Positions 35,771 through 45,967 are shown, numbered from the stretch's first letter. The stretch is 58,765 bases of DNA from an uncultured Prolixibacteraceae bacterium (GCA_913063265.1 CAJXZG010000023.1:1-58765); one strand, 5' to 3'. Notes: a model not told the origin generated them from the letters alone. Program-made: numbers and translations.

Positions 35771-37192
35771 TCAATAAACATGAATAGTTTTAACTGTCTC
35801 CAAATGTCTTCGCTTCGAATTTGTTGTTTTAAAATTAATCGGTACACCAAAAGAAACAGGAACCGGTTTCCCGCTGCACATAGCCGGTTTCCACCTTGGC
35901 ATCATCGAAACTACTCTGTATGCCTCAGCGTCGAGCAGTGGATGTACACTTTCCAAAATACTTATTTCTGAAATGTTTCCTGTAGGAGCAACAATAAAGT
36001 TTACCAATACCTTTCCTGATATGTTCAGGGAGAGCGCATCGGGTGGATATATCAAATTTTTTGTTAAGAAGTTGTGCAATGCTTGTTTCCCTCCCGGAAA
36101 TTGAGGATCTTCGTCAAAGATTTCAACACATTCATAGACTTCCTGTAAAGGAAATTCCATATACGTAACCATTAAATCTTCCTGTGTTGTAAAATCCCGA
36201 AATCGTTTGTCGAAAAAAAAAGGTTCTCCAAACCAAAGTATTTTATTACCACACACAGGAAAAGCAATATTAAGGATTGAGCTGCCGGTAATTCCATCGT
36301 AAACAGCAGGTGAAAAATCATAACCTTTGCTTAGCCAATTCATTAGTTCAGGTCTCATTTCCTTGCTATTTTTAAAATCGATTTTTTCAATTCTTGAACT
36401 GCCGGCTTGGTCAATGAAAATTGTAAAACGACATACCGTTGTAACACTATTTTCCTTGTTAAAACTTAAATCAATTTTGTTGAGCTCTTCTTTAAGATTA
36501 ACTATGTTGAATGGCCAGGCTGCTCTCACGAAAAACGGACTTTCAGGAATTTGATGTCCTAATTCATCAAAACATTCCTGCGAAATCAATTGGTCCATTT
36601 CAAATTTTGCCTTTCGCTTTATATTTTGATTTTTATGATAGGAGATGTAAGTTCCATCAATTGCCCCTTTTTTATAATTTACTTTAGAATATAATTTTCC
36701 ATCATCATAAAACTGTTTGACCTTACCTTTAGGTAATCCAAACTCCATATTTTCAATTTTTTTAAGCCTTCCATTTTTAAAATAGTGCTTAAGATTGCCT
36801 GTTAAACCTTTATAATATTTTCCTTCAAATTTCAATTCTCCGGACTCATAAAAACCTTTTACTTCCCCAACACCATAAGTAAAATCAATTTCTATTTTTG
36901 GTTTAATATTGGGATAAAAAGTATAATGTTTTCCATGCGGCCAAATTTTACCCTCCTTTTTTAATTGATTAAAATTACCGGAATTTATATTTGTAACCTG
37001 CGATTTTAATGTCCAGTATTCCAGTAGTTTGTCTGTTTCTTGGTCGTAATATCTCGCAATGAATAGTTTTGGATCTTCAGGACTCTGAGCTAATTTTATT
37101 TTAATGTTTTTATCATTAAAAGATTCTTGAGCGACTAATTGAAAGGATAAAATAATCAGCAGACAGACAAAGGTTAATTTAAAGGGATTCAT
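35771..37192 (-). CDS. TonB C-terminal domain protein with MORN-type repeats
   Basis: A 473-residue exported protein from the ATG at 37192 (MNPFKLTFVCLLIILSFQLVAQ signal). Residues about 100-200 contain MORN-like toxin-antitoxin-type repeats (YESGELKFEGKYYKG, YFKNGRLKKIE, FYDDGKLYSKVNYKKGAIDGTYISYH). The last 95 residues are a TonB_C domain: PQFPGGKQALHNFLTKNLIYPPDA and GKVLVNFIVAPTGNISEISIL. The lack of an N-terminal anchor after the signal peptide makes it a soluble or surface relative of TonB rather than a classic energy transducer. It is divergent from hydE. Confidence 0.8.
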   Translation of the reverse strand: MNPFKLTFVCLLIILSFQLVAQESFNDKNIKIKLAQSPEDPKLFIARYYDQETDKLLEYWTLKSQVTNINSGNFNQLKKEGKIWPHGKHYTFYPNIKPKIEIDFTYGVGEVKGFYESGELKFEGKYYKGLTGNLKHYFKNGRLKKIENMEFGLPKGKVKQFYDDGKLYSKVNYKKGAIDGTYISYHKNQNIKRKAKFEMDQLISQECFDELGHQIPESPFFVRAAWPFNIVNLKEELNKIDLSFNKENSVTTVCRFTIFIDQAGSSRIEKIDFKNSKEMRPELMNWLSKGYDFSPAVYDGITGSSILNIAFPVCGNKILWFGEPFFFDKRFRDFTTQEDLMVTYMEFPLQEVYECVEIFDEDPQFPGGKQALHNFLTKNLIYPPDALSLNISGKVLVNFIVAPTGNISEISILESVHPLLDAEAYRVVSMMPRWKPAMCSGKPVPVSFGVPINFKTTNSKRRHLETVKTIHVY

Positions 37193-37307
37193 ATCACTTG
37201 TTTGGTTTTTTGTTAAATACAAAAATAGTTTTTTTATGAGATCTTAATAATCCAAATCAATTTTATTGAAAAGAAAAAAACTACTTTTGAAGCTGAAAAA
37301 ATATTGA

Positions 37308-38357
37308 ATGTTGGACAAACAATACATCATAAAATTGCTACAGTTAAGCGGGGAGAAAAGAACAAAACTTCTTCAGCGTTCAAAAGAAATTAAGGAAGAA
37401 ACTGTTGGGAAGAAGGTTTACTTTAGGGGATTGGTTGAATTTTCCAATATCTGTTCCAAAGATTGTTTGTATTGTGGAATTCGAAAAAGCAACACAAATG
37501 TTGTACGTTATCAGGCAACAGATGAAGAAATTCTGGACGCCTGTCGGTTTGCCTGGAAAAACAATTTTGCCTCTGTTGTATTACAGTCGGGAGAAATTTC
37601 GTCTCTGGCATTTATAAAAAGAGTTGATGGATTGCTGAAAAAAATAAAGCAGTTATCGAATAACGAATTAGGAATTACATTAAGTTGTGGTGAGCAATCA
37701 AAAGATACCTATAAAAGATGGTTTGAAAGCGGAGCCCATCGTTTTTTGCTACGCATAGAATCTTCTAACCGCGATTTGTATTATAAAATCCACCCCGAAA
37801 ACGACAAGCATTCTTTTAAAAAAAGAATTGAAGCGCTTGGATTTTTAAAAGAAACAGGTTACCAGGTGGGAACAGGTGTAATGGTTGGACTTCCCTTTCA
37901 AACTTACGCAGATTTGGCAAATGACCTGTTGTTTTTTAAACAGCTGGATATTGATATGTGTGGAATGGGGCCGTATATCGAACATGAAGATACACCCTTG
38001 TATCAATATCAAAATCAACTTAAAACAAAACAGGAGCGATTTGATTTGACCTTGAATATGATAGCAGTTTTACGTCTGATGATGCCCGATATTAATATTG
38101 CAGCGGCAACTGCTTTACAAGCCATAGATCCTGCTGGAAGAGAAAAAGCACTTTCTGTAGGCGCAAATATTATCATGCCCAACCTGACCCCTTGCGACTA
38201 CAGAAAGGAATACCAGCTGTACGAGGACAAACCCTGTCTGGATGAAGATGCCGAATTGTGCCGAAATTGTCTGGAAGCCCGTATAGAATTAGCCGGGAGT
38301 GAAATCGGTTATGGAGAGTGGGGAGATTCAAAACATTTTTATAAAAGGAAAAGTTGA
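37308..38357 (+). CDS. hydE: [FeFe]-hydrogenase maturation radical SAM enzyme HydE
   Basis: Radical SAM enzyme, 349 residues, that acts on the HydG product on the way to the azadithiolate-bridged diiron centre. The SAM-cluster motif is CSKDCLYC (Cys49, Cys53, Cys56). The C-terminal auxiliary site is also present: CLDEDAELCRNC has the Cys-x7-Cys-x2-Cys spacing known for the optional second cluster of HydE. It is on the opposite strand from hydG and hydF, separated from them by the TonB-like gene. It is convergent with the LA_2272-type gene. Confidence 0.95.
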   Translation: MLDKQYIIKLLQLSGEKRTKLLQRSKEIKEETVGKKVYFRGLVEFSNICSKDCLYCGIRKSNTNVVRYQATDEEILDACRFAWKNNFASVVLQSGEISSLAFIKRVDGLLKKIKQLSNNELGITLSCGEQSKDTYKRWFESGAHRFLLRIESSNRDLYYKIHPENDKHSFKKRIEALGFLKETGYQVGTGVMVGLPFQTYADLANDLLFFKQLDIDMCGMGPYIEHEDTPLYQYQNQLKTKQERFDLTLNMIAVLRLMMPDINIAAATALQAIDPAGREKALSVGANIIMPNLTPCDYRKEYQLYEDKPCLDEDAELCRNCLEARIELAGSEIGYGEWGDSKHFYKRKS

Positions 38358-38365
38358 GTTATTAA

Positions 38366-39526
38366 TTAATGAATTCTGATCCCAGCTGAAAAGCCCAGCC
38401 ATGTTCTAATATTAGTTTTTCCACTGTAATGATTTGTGATATAATATGGCGGAAATTTTGATCCAATTGTTCCGTCATCATTTATATATTCAGATACCAT
38501 TACATTTATTGTCGGGCCTGCAAAAAATTGAAGATTCTCTTTTTTACCTCCCGAAAAAGTAAGTTTTAATTGTTGCAATCCGTTGTATGCTTCTGTCCAG
38601 TTTGTACCTTCATTAATTTGATAGGTCATGGCTTCCAGGTTTATTTTGAAATTTTCCTGGTTTGTGAGATGCGTTCCAATTCCATAGCCAAAACCCCAAC
38701 GAAAATCATCGCTAATAAACTGTGAGCCTACCGAGAAAATATTGTAAAAAGCCGGAACACCAATTTTGAATGAGCCATAAGCATTCAAGCCTTCGCTAAT
38801 CCCAATTTCCACATCTCTGTATCCATGACGAACGATACTCAGGAATCCGATAGGAACACCGCTTTTAATTGTGTCGGCAATATTTAATAAACCAAGCTGC
38901 AATCCTTGTACACTTTCTGCGACATTTAAGATTCCAGCTATTTGTGCTCCATCAATATGTTCTGATACATTTGTTATTCCTGCAATCTGAGCTCCTTTTG
39001 AATTGAGCGAAAGATTTACTATTCCGGCTAGTTGCACACCATTAATTCCGCCAATCGATGCATTCAGAATTCCTCCGGCCTGTAATCCCTCTATCTCGTC
39101 GGCAATGTTAACAATACCGGCAAGCTGAACAGCATTTGAATATCCAAGTGTAAAATTGCCAATTCCCGCTCCCTGAAATCCTCTTGTTTCTTCAGTATTT
39201 ACGTTTGCTATTCCGGCAAATTGAGCACCTTGTAAATACCCTCCGGTAAAATTTACTAATCCTGCCAACTGAGCACCTTCAGCAAAATTACGATTTAGGT
39301 TTGCAAGTCCTCCCAGTTCTACTCCCCGAAAACCGGCATGATACCCAGCTAAGATGTTAACCGAAAATTTGTTAATCGTAAATGGTGAATTTGTTCCATT
39401 AGTTCCCAGCGGAGTTACCAGGGTTAATTGAAATGTTTTTGTTTCTGAGCTTCCTGAACTCTGAGCATTAAGAACAGAACTGCAAATTATTAAACTGAAA
39501 AAGGAAAGTAAAGCAATTTTTCTCAT
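38366..39526 (-). CDS. LA_2272-type surface repeat protein
   Basis: A 386-residue exported protein (signal to LNAQ, about residue 21). The central part (about 65-225) consists of about eight imperfect 20-23-residue repeats of the form GxQxAGIxNxxxxxxxG: GAQLAGLVNF, GAQFAGIANV, GFQGAGIGNF, AVQLAGIVNI, GLQAGGILNA, GVQLAGIVNL, GAQIAGITNV, GAQIAGILNV. Such repeats probably form a regular beta-helical or barrel structure. The C-terminal part is barrel-like. Function is unknown; it is likely an outer-membrane or surface protein. Confidence 0.8.
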   Translation of the reverse strand: MRKIALLSFFSLIICSSVLNAQSSGSSETKTFQLTLVTPLGTNGTNSPFTINKFSVNILAGYHAGFRGVELGGLANLNRNFAEGAQLAGLVNFTGGYLQGAQFAGIANVNTEETRGFQGAGIGNFTLGYSNAVQLAGIVNIADEIEGLQAGGILNASIGGINGVQLAGIVNLSLNSKGAQIAGITNVSEHIDGAQIAGILNVAESVQGLQLGLLNIADTIKSGVPIGFLSIVRHGYRDVEIGISEGLNAYGSFKIGVPAFYNIFSVGSQFISDDFRWGFGYGIGTHLTNQENFKINLEAMTYQINEGTNWTEAYNGLQQLKLTFSGGKKENLQFFAGPTINVMVSEYINDDGTIGSKFPPYYITNHYSGKTNIRTWLGFSAGIRIH

Positions 39527-39598
39527 TTCGTTTGATTAAGTAATTTTTATTAACAGACAGGATAAATAACTTAAAGTTGCAATCAATAAATGTTTGAT

Positions 39599-41842
39599 TT
39601 AAAAAATAAACGCATAACCAATTTTCATAAAAAAGGATTGCCCCGTCTGTGTAAGTTTAGTATTGCTGTTACTGTAATAATCATCGGAATAACCCAGATA
39701 AATTACTGTTTGAGGATTTACCTTGTAAGACATAACAATCTGCGACATCAGACTTTCGGATTTTGGATCCGGTGGATCTTCATACATTTCGGTATTGTAC
39801 TTGTAATTTCGGTATTGCAAAATAGTTCGTAAAGAGAACTTTTTAGTAAATTGATATTGTAAAGTTGCATTTGAAATGCTTGCCTTAAAAAGATTTTCAC
39901 CTTCAACATTCAAACGATCGAAGGTATAGTTATATTCAACATTAAAGCGTTTGCCAAGGCTAAAATTCGTTGAAGGACGAAAATTCAGACGTTTCCCGGG
40001 TTGCGTATTGGCATAATCAATCCTGTCGCCCCATATTGCAAACAGTGATAAACGCATGTTACCAACAGGATTAAAGCCGTACCGGGCCATATAAATGTTT
40101 TTGTTAAAATATTTATCGTTATAAAATTCCCGCTCGTAACTGTAACTGATAAAAGAATGAGATTGTAATACTCCCATATACATCAATTCTGTTTCAACTC
40201 TTCTGCGAAGTAGTTTGTTCTGTTGGTTTTGCATATACATGTAATTCCCGGCCAGAACAAAATTAGTCCACCAATTATCTGTTTTCTCTGAAATCCACAT
40301 GTAGTTTAATCCTCCCGTATATTCTTTATAACCCACCATTGGAACAAATCCCTGGTCGGAGCGGTAATTATCACCGTAGTTTTCGTGTGAAAAGAAATAC
40401 CCCCAGTGTTTTGAATCATGTGAATAATAAATATCTATGGCTTTGTCAGTAAATTTTCCTTCTGGTTGTTCAAATTCATCTACCACATCATCGGTATATT
40501 GTGTTGTAGAACCGGCTATCATTACAGCCACCAAATCTTTGTCGGTTAAACGAAAAAAACCATCAATTCCGTAAACATGATTAAAATAATCTTTTCCTTG
40601 CCTTCCGGTGTATAAAAGCCCGGCAGTGTATTTACTGCCAAAATCTTTTTTGTATCTAAAAACAGAGTTTAAAGAACTTTGATCCAACGAAGTGCTGTTA
40701 GAGCCCTGATTGCCCGGGAAAAGCAAATTTGTTATTTTATCCTGTACCATATATGCCCCTATGGTATGCGATTTTTCCTTCCCGGTAACTTTTGCACCCC
40801 AAACAGGGTCACGCAATGTACGCGTATAAACCGCATCAACCTGTGTGTCAAAAAAATCTGATCCTTCAGTGAAAAACGGACGTTTTTCAGGAAAGAAAAG
40901 AGCAAATGGTTCATTAATATCAAGCAATGCAGCATCAGCTTCTACCTGGGAAAAATCGGGATTTAATGTTCCGCTAAGTATAATATTATTGGTGATTCCC
41001 CATTTTCCGGTAAATCCCGGTTCAAGACTTTTCTCCTGCCAGTCATAATCTTCATCAGGATTATCCAAATCTCGTGAACGCTGTATATTGGCAGAAATGG
41101 TTGGAACAAGTTCAATATTTTTTCCGGGTTTTGCTCCTTTGAAGCCTTCAAGTTTTATACTTTGACACAGGTAACAGTTTTTATTTCGGTCACGTTTGAA
41201 GGTTCCGATGTGATGTCTTACTTTTCTTGGATAACTTCTTACAGCATCAAAACCCCATATCTGCATTTCTCCAGACCGCTGAAACCTAAGGGTTTGAAAA
41301 GGTATCGACATTTCTACCTCGTAACCTTCTTCAGTAATTTGCCCGTTTGAATCCCAGATTGCATCCCATGATGGATCAAAATTGCTGGTTGACTCAATAG
41401 CATCGTGTTGAATCCCGTATGGATTACATATAAAATCGAAAGAGCGACGTTCATCGTTGTAGGTATCTAAAATCACTCCTATCCAATCGTCGTTAAATGC
41501 ATTATCACGGTCAGTAAAATGTGCTCTTATTTTTTCCGGTTCAGGATCGAAAGCTTTAAATCCGATGTATAGATGAGTCTCGGTATTAATTATATAAACA
41601 TAAGTTTTTACCGGTGCCGGAATATTATCACCGGGCTGGACTTCATAGGGAAGTTCAATCTTTACTGCATTCTCCCATAAAGCATCTTTTAGTAAACCAT
41701 CAACTTTGATTTTATCCTTGGTAACAGGTACCTGGTAAACTGTATTTTTTGTTGAGTCTTTTGATGGAAGAACAATTTTTATAGCATTTGCCTGAATTAC
41801 AGTAAATATAAGGATTGAAGAGATTAGAAAGACTTGACGCAT
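39599..41842 (-). CDS. CBM9-like/DUF5916 outer-membrane protein
   Basis: A 747-residue exported protein from the ATG at 41842 (MRQVFLISSILIFTVIQANA signal; a further upstream start would put a non-signal sequence first). The N-terminal 200 residues are a carbohydrate-binding family 9-like domain: KIKVDGLLKDALWENA, YIGFKAFDPEPEKIRAHFTDRDNAFNDDWIGVILDTYND. The remainder is a DUF5916 beta-rich region (FFPEKRPFFTEGSDFF, many aromatic-ended strands), likely an outer-membrane barrel. Function is uncharacterised. It stands alone, divergent from nothing obvious; the 266 bp upstream (41843-42108) hold no gene. Confidence 0.85.
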   Translation of the reverse strand: MRQVFLISSILIFTVIQANAIKIVLPSKDSTKNTVYQVPVTKDKIKVDGLLKDALWENAVKIELPYEVQPGDNIPAPVKTYVYIINTETHLYIGFKAFDPEPEKIRAHFTDRDNAFNDDWIGVILDTYNDERRSFDFICNPYGIQHDAIESTSNFDPSWDAIWDSNGQITEEGYEVEMSIPFQTLRFQRSGEMQIWGFDAVRSYPRKVRHHIGTFKRDRNKNCYLCQSIKLEGFKGAKPGKNIELVPTISANIQRSRDLDNPDEDYDWQEKSLEPGFTGKWGITNNIILSGTLNPDFSQVEADAALLDINEPFALFFPEKRPFFTEGSDFFDTQVDAVYTRTLRDPVWGAKVTGKEKSHTIGAYMVQDKITNLLFPGNQGSNSTSLDQSSLNSVFRYKKDFGSKYTAGLLYTGRQGKDYFNHVYGIDGFFRLTDKDLVAVMIAGSTTQYTDDVVDEFEQPEGKFTDKAIDIYYSHDSKHWGYFFSHENYGDNYRSDQGFVPMVGYKEYTGGLNYMWISEKTDNWWTNFVLAGNYMYMQNQQNKLLRRRVETELMYMGVLQSHSFISYSYEREFYNDKYFNKNIYMARYGFNPVGNMRLSLFAIWGDRIDYANTQPGKRLNFRPSTNFSLGKRFNVEYNYTFDRLNVEGENLFKASISNATLQYQFTKKFSLRTILQYRNYKYNTEMYEDPPDPKSESLMSQIVMSYKVNPQTVIYLGYSDDYYSNSNTKLTQTGQSFFMKIGYAFIF

Positions 41843-42108
41843 TAATTGTTTAGTTGATAATTGTTTGATATAAGACGACAAAAAATCAAAAGGATTACAA
41901 AAAAAAATAAATAGTTCCTGCAAAAAAATATTTGCCGTAAGAATTTAAAGAAAAGAAAGTGATTTTATTATAAACCAAATGAGAGTAATGGTCTGTGCGG
42001 TAGAAAGTTAATTGCTATTTTTAAAGTTTTGTTTTCCAAAGTTAACTTGACAGGATACAGGCTTAAGAAATTTTATAGTTTGATAATTCAATGCTTATAA
42101 ATTTTGTT

Positions 42109-43365
42109 TTAGTTTGTTTCAATTTTGTATTTCCCATAAACCATTTCCCGGTTGGGTAGCAGAACCGAATCCAAACAAACAATACTATCCAGTTCATTCA
42201 AACTGTTTCCATACCATCTTGAATATCCATAAATGTTGTATTGCACTGAAACATTTACAGGAACTCTGTAATTTAATTCGTGGTTATTTTTTTCTGCCGG
42301 ATTTGGGTAATATGGAAATGATGAATCGATAGTTAATTTGGCCAGTTTTCTTTTTAGCAAAATTGCGTTAATCTGAAAATTAACCAAATGGGTTCCTACA
42401 TCAAATCGTTTCAACTCATTGCGCTGCTCAATAAAAGAAATTTTTTGGTTGGGGTAGTCGGCAATAACTTTTTTATATGACCAAAAAAAAGGAACACCAA
42501 AAAGATTTGCATCTGCCTTTTCAACACAAATTGCACTTTTAATAGTATCATTGGCAAGATTTATATTTTTTGCAATACAAAAATTAAATGAACCGGAATT
42601 TGAGGAGTCATTTTTTAAATGGTTGAAAAATGTTTTTTGAGTTCCACCAAATATTTTGAAATTCTCAAAATCAGAAGAAATAGTGTCTTTTAAAACAAGG
42701 GGAGTTGAGCATCCGGAATCAAACTTTACCATTTGTGTTAAACTGTCAATTTGGATCTCTAATGTGTATCCTTTGCCATATCTTCTGAGTGGAATTGAAG
42801 TTGAATCGCTCAGAATCGAATGGTTCTTTTTGGGTTTGTGCAATACAATCCGGTACTTTTCCATATCGAACTCGCAAATAAAATGAGATAATATATCGCT
42901 GCCTATTACTCCAACTAAATTCTGTTTATTATTAAAAAATCCTTTATCCAACCAACTCTCATTGTCCAGTGGCCAGACCTTAATGTGTGGAAATTCTACT
43001 TCACCTAAATCAAAATTTTTGGCCCTAATCATTTTTTTTCTATCCTGAATTTTTTGGGCGTCACTCAATTTTAGCCGGAAAGTTGTATCTCTCCTGTTTA
43101 GTAAAGATTCTTTTATTCCGGAAATATCCGATCCTGTGTCAACAAAAAAAATTCCTGTTGTATCGTTAAATCTTGCTGAGATGTATATATATCCGTTGTC
43201 GTCTGTAGTAAAAGGAATAATACATGAATCGCCCTCCATTTTAAAAGGGTAATGCTTTTGAGAAGGAATGACTAAAATCAGAATTATTGGAAAAACCATA
43301 ATTATTATTGAAATAAATATTATGTTTTTTCTAAAAAAGTGATGACTTTTTAGTAATGCGTTCAT
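42109..43365 (-). CDS. Retropepsin/aspartyl-protease-like membrane-anchored protein
   Basis: A 418-residue protein with one N-terminal transmembrane or signal segment (IIFISIIIMVFPIILILVI). Two aspartic-protease motifs are present: FFVDTGSDISGIK (near residue 75) and VKFDSGCSTPLVL (near 215), consistent with a two-lobed pepsin-like or duplicated retropepsin fold. The second motif has DSG, which is allowed in this family. A hydrophobic ILSHFICEFDMEKYRIVLH strand follows the first lobe. Substrate unknown. Gene ends 43 bp beyond the window's CutC gene in the same direction, so co-transcription is possible. Confidence 0.75.
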   Translation of the reverse strand: MNALLKSHHFFRKNIIFISIIIMVFPIILILVIPSQKHYPFKMEGDSCIIPFTTDDNGYIYISARFNDTTGIFFVDTGSDISGIKESLLNRRDTTFRLKLSDAQKIQDRKKMIRAKNFDLGEVEFPHIKVWPLDNESWLDKGFFNNKQNLVGVIGSDILSHFICEFDMEKYRIVLHKPKKNHSILSDSTSIPLRRYGKGYTLEIQIDSLTQMVKFDSGCSTPLVLKDTISSDFENFKIFGGTQKTFFNHLKNDSSNSGSFNFCIAKNINLANDTIKSAICVEKADANLFGVPFFWSYKKVIADYPNQKISFIEQRNELKRFDVGTHLVNFQINAILLKRKLAKLTIDSSFPYYPNPAEKNNHELNYRVPVNVSVQYNIYGYSRWYGNSLNELDSIVCLDSVLLPNREMVYGKYKIETN

Positions 43366-43436
43366 TAACTGACTGATCTCGTTTTGGTTTAGAAAAGGTA
43401 AAGATAAAATTATGTTTGGTTTTTTTAGAATAAAAG

Positions 43437-44066
43437 TCAGGGTGAATTCAGTTCCCCAACAATTTTCCTTCCGTGAAATTCATTTGCCCCGGTAAGTCTG
43501 TTGAGTGCATTAATATTTTTGTCGGTAACTTTTCCTGCTACTATTATTTCTATTTGCTTACCTGCAGTTTCTATCATTTTAACCAGAGTGTTTTTACCTT
43601 CCAAAGCTGTTGCTTGTCCGCCCGATGTCAGAATCCTTTTAATTCCATGGATTCGTTTTAGAATCTGAACAGCATGGACCGGATTTTCCATATTGTCAAT
43701 TGCTTTATGAAACGTTACAGGCAAAGGTTTTGCGTATTCACATAAAATCGCAGTATTTTTTGTATCTATCTTATTGTCCTTTGTTAAAAGCCCTAAAACA
43801 ATCCCAGAAGCTCCGGCTTTTTTTGCCAAATCTATTTCTGATTTCATTTTTTTGATTTCGATTTCAGAATATACAAATCCACCTGCACGCGGACGTATCA
43901 TAACCATAATAGGAATGTTCAATCCTGAGATAGTTTTTCCCATTAAATCAAAAGATGGTGTTAAGCCGTCATTTTTTAGATCACTGCAAAGTTCAATTCT
44001 GTCTGCTCCGTTTTTTTCAGCCCGAAGCGCCTCTTCAAAAGTTTCTACACAAGCTTCTTTTATCAT
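43437..44066 (-). CDS. cutC: CutC-family protein
   Basis: A 209-residue TIM-barrel protein of the CutC family from the ATG at 44066 (MIKEACVETFEEALRAEKNGADRIELCSDL, the usual N-terminus; a longer frame upstream has no support). Further motifs are GLTPSFDLM, IMVMIRPRAGGFVYSE, GIVLGLL, VTFHKAIDN and RILTSGG. Once linked to copper homeostasis in E. coli, its biochemical function remains unclear. It is divergent from miaA (79 bp). Confidence 0.92.
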   Translation of the reverse strand: MIKEACVETFEEALRAEKNGADRIELCSDLKNDGLTPSFDLMGKTISGLNIPIMVMIRPRAGGFVYSEIEIKKMKSEIDLAKKAGASGIVLGLLTKDNKIDTKNTAILCEYAKPLPVTFHKAIDNMENPVHAVQILKRIHGIKRILTSGGQATALEGKNTLVKMIETAGKQIEIIVAGKVTDKNINALNRLTGANEFHGRKIVGELNSP

Positions 44067-44145
44067 CAGTAAATAATCAAAAAAAGTAATCGGCAATTTC
44101 GTAAAAATATCGTCATGTGATAAATAATTCTTTATTTTGTTTCTT

Positions 44146-45063
44146 ATGAAATACAACCTGATAACTATTCTTGGACCCACTGCAACAGGAAAGACCGGTG
44201 TAGCTGCAAACCTGGCTGCTGCTATCGACGGTGAAATTATTTCTGCCGACTCAAGACAAATTTACCGTGGAATGGATTTGGGAACAGGAAAAGATTATGA
44301 GGATTATTTTGTCAATGGCGTTGAGATTCCATCTTATTTAATCGATATTGAAGATGCCGGGGTGCATTACAATGTCTATCGATTTCAAACCGATTTTATC
44401 AAAGTGTTTGAAGATATACAAAGCAGAAACAAATTTCCGGTTTTATGTGGCGGAAGTGGTTTATATCTTGAAGCAGTATTAAAAAAATACAGGTTAATCG
44501 AAGTGCCTCCAAATAAAAAATTACGTGCCGAACTGGAAGGAAAAAGTCTGGAGGAACTAAGCGAAATTTTAAAAAGTTTAAAACCTAAATTACATAATCA
44601 TACCGATATAGAAACGGATCGGCGTGCAGTCAGGGCTATTGAAATTGAAAAATATTATGCAGAAAACCCTCAGGTTGATTCTTATTTTCCTGAAATTGAA
44701 AGTTTAAATGTCGGGATTGATTTTGACCGCGAATTAAGAAGGCAACGAATTACCAAACGTTTAAAACAGCGCATGGAAGAGGGAATGCTCGTTGAGGTAC
44801 AGAAATTACTGGACTCGGGATTAACTCCGGAACAGCTGATTTATTATGGTCTGGAATATAAATTTCTGACACTTCATATCATCGGTGAACTTTCGTACGA
44901 TGAAATGTTTCGGCAACTGGAAATCGCAATTCATCAGTTTGCAAAACGTCAAATGACATGGTTCAGGGGAATGGAAAAACGTGGCACAAAAATTCATTGG
45001 ATTGATGGGCATCTGTCGATGAATGAAAAGGTTAATGCGATATTGAAAATTGCAAATCAGTAA
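44146..45063 (+). CDS. miaA: tRNA dimethylallyltransferase
   Basis: A 305-residue enzyme that adds a dimethylallyl group to A37 of tRNAs reading U-starting codons. P-loop GPTATGKT at residues 10-17 from the ATG at 44146, then ISADSRQIYRGMDLGTGK and the GGSGLYLEA motif. RAVRAIEI precedes the insert domain, and KRQMTWFRG is the C-terminal hallmark. Length and motifs are complete. Confidence 0.95.
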   Translation: MKYNLITILGPTATGKTGVAANLAAAIDGEIISADSRQIYRGMDLGTGKDYEDYFVNGVEIPSYLIDIEDAGVHYNVYRFQTDFIKVFEDIQSRNKFPVLCGGSGLYLEAVLKKYRLIEVPPNKKLRAELEGKSLEELSEILKSLKPKLHNHTDIETDRRAVRAIEIEKYYAENPQVDSYFPEIESLNVGIDFDRELRRQRITKRLKQRMEEGMLVEVQKLLDSGLTPEQLIYYGLEYKFLTLHIIGELSYDEMFRQLEIAIHQFAKRQMTWFRGMEKRGTKIHWIDGHLSMNEKVNAILKIANQ

Positions 45064-45157
45064 AGGTTCTATTTTCAGATCTTTTTTCTGTTGTTTAGTT
45101 GACTGTCAAAAGAAATCAAAAGAACTTACTTTGATAAAAACATTCTAAGCAAAGCCA

Positions 45158-45967
45158 CTACTGAAAATAATCTGAAAAAGGCTCGCAATCTGCAAAATAT
45201 TGCTTGGGTGTCATTCCCGAAAGTTTTGAAAAATCATTGGTCATATGCGACTGGTCGTAATAACCGCACAAATAAGTAAGTTCTGTAATATTGGTGGCTG
45301 GTTTTACAGCCTTTTCGTAAATGGTATTTTGAAATCGTACTATCTTTAAAAAGCGTTTGGGCGAAATACCTGTAAAACCAGAAAAAACACGTTCAAATTG
45401 TTTTCTGCTATAACAAGCATTTGAAGCCAATTCATTAATTGTTATTTTTCCTTTGGCTTGATTAATCAGATGAATACAGTTTTCAATCCGGTTAAAATTG
45501 TATTTCTTTTTACTTTTTTGAATTCGTTGTAAAAGAAAACTTTCCACAATTTTTATTCTTTCCTCAAATCCACCTGCCTCAAATAATTTCTCTTCCAGTT
45601 TATCTACACTGTCTTTTAAAAGGTAACGAAGTGGAACATTTTGATTCAGGAGTTCGATTAAAGGAATATCGAAAAACACAGATAAACCATGGGGTTGGAA
45701 CAGGATGGAAAATAAGGAAAGATCCCCGGTTACTTTTAAATCGTAATAATTGTTGTTTTGACCGGAAACCAAAGAACTGTCAACGATCGAATTATTTTTT
45801 CTAGTTGATTCAGGCCTGTCTTTTAAATAGAAAATCAAATCGCATAAACCATTGGGTACAATGCGCTGTATATGTTCAACACCTGCAGGCAAAGAATTTT
45901 CCATGGCCCAGTATTGTTTTACATAATTCGAAAGAATTGGCGATGGTTTGGAAATCTGATATTTCAT
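45158..45967 (-). CDS. AraC-family transcriptional regulator
   Basis: A 269-residue regulator. The N-terminal part (residues 1-130) is the DUF6597-type cupin sensor seen in many Bacteroidota AraC proteins (YWAMENSLPAGVEHIQRIVPNGLCDLIFYL). The C-terminal 100 residues hold two helix-turn-helix units: ITINELASNACYSRKQFERVFSGFTGISPKRFLKIVRFQ and YDQSHMTNDFSKLSGMTPKQY. The VOC gene lies 81 bp upstream in the same direction and may be in the same unit. Confidence 0.92.
   Translation of the reverse strand: MKYQISKPSPILSNYVKQYWAMENSLPAGVEHIQRIVPNGLCDLIFYLKDRPESTRKNNSIVDSSLVSGQNNNYYDLKVTGDLSLFSILFQPHGLSVFFDIPLIELLNQNVPLRYLLKDSVDKLEEKLFEAGGFEERIKIVESFLLQRIQKSKKKYNFNRIENCIHLINQAKGKITINELASNACYSRKQFERVFSGFTGISPKRFLKIVRFQNTIYEKAVKPATNITELTYLCGYYDQSHMTNDFSKLSGMTPKQYFADCEPFSDYFQ

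Noticed and set aside
30051..38357. An [FeFe]-hydrogenase catalytic subunit in the maturation region
   Set aside because: No protein here has the H-cluster cysteine motifs (TSCCPxW, MPCxxK and similar); only maturation and accessory genes are present.
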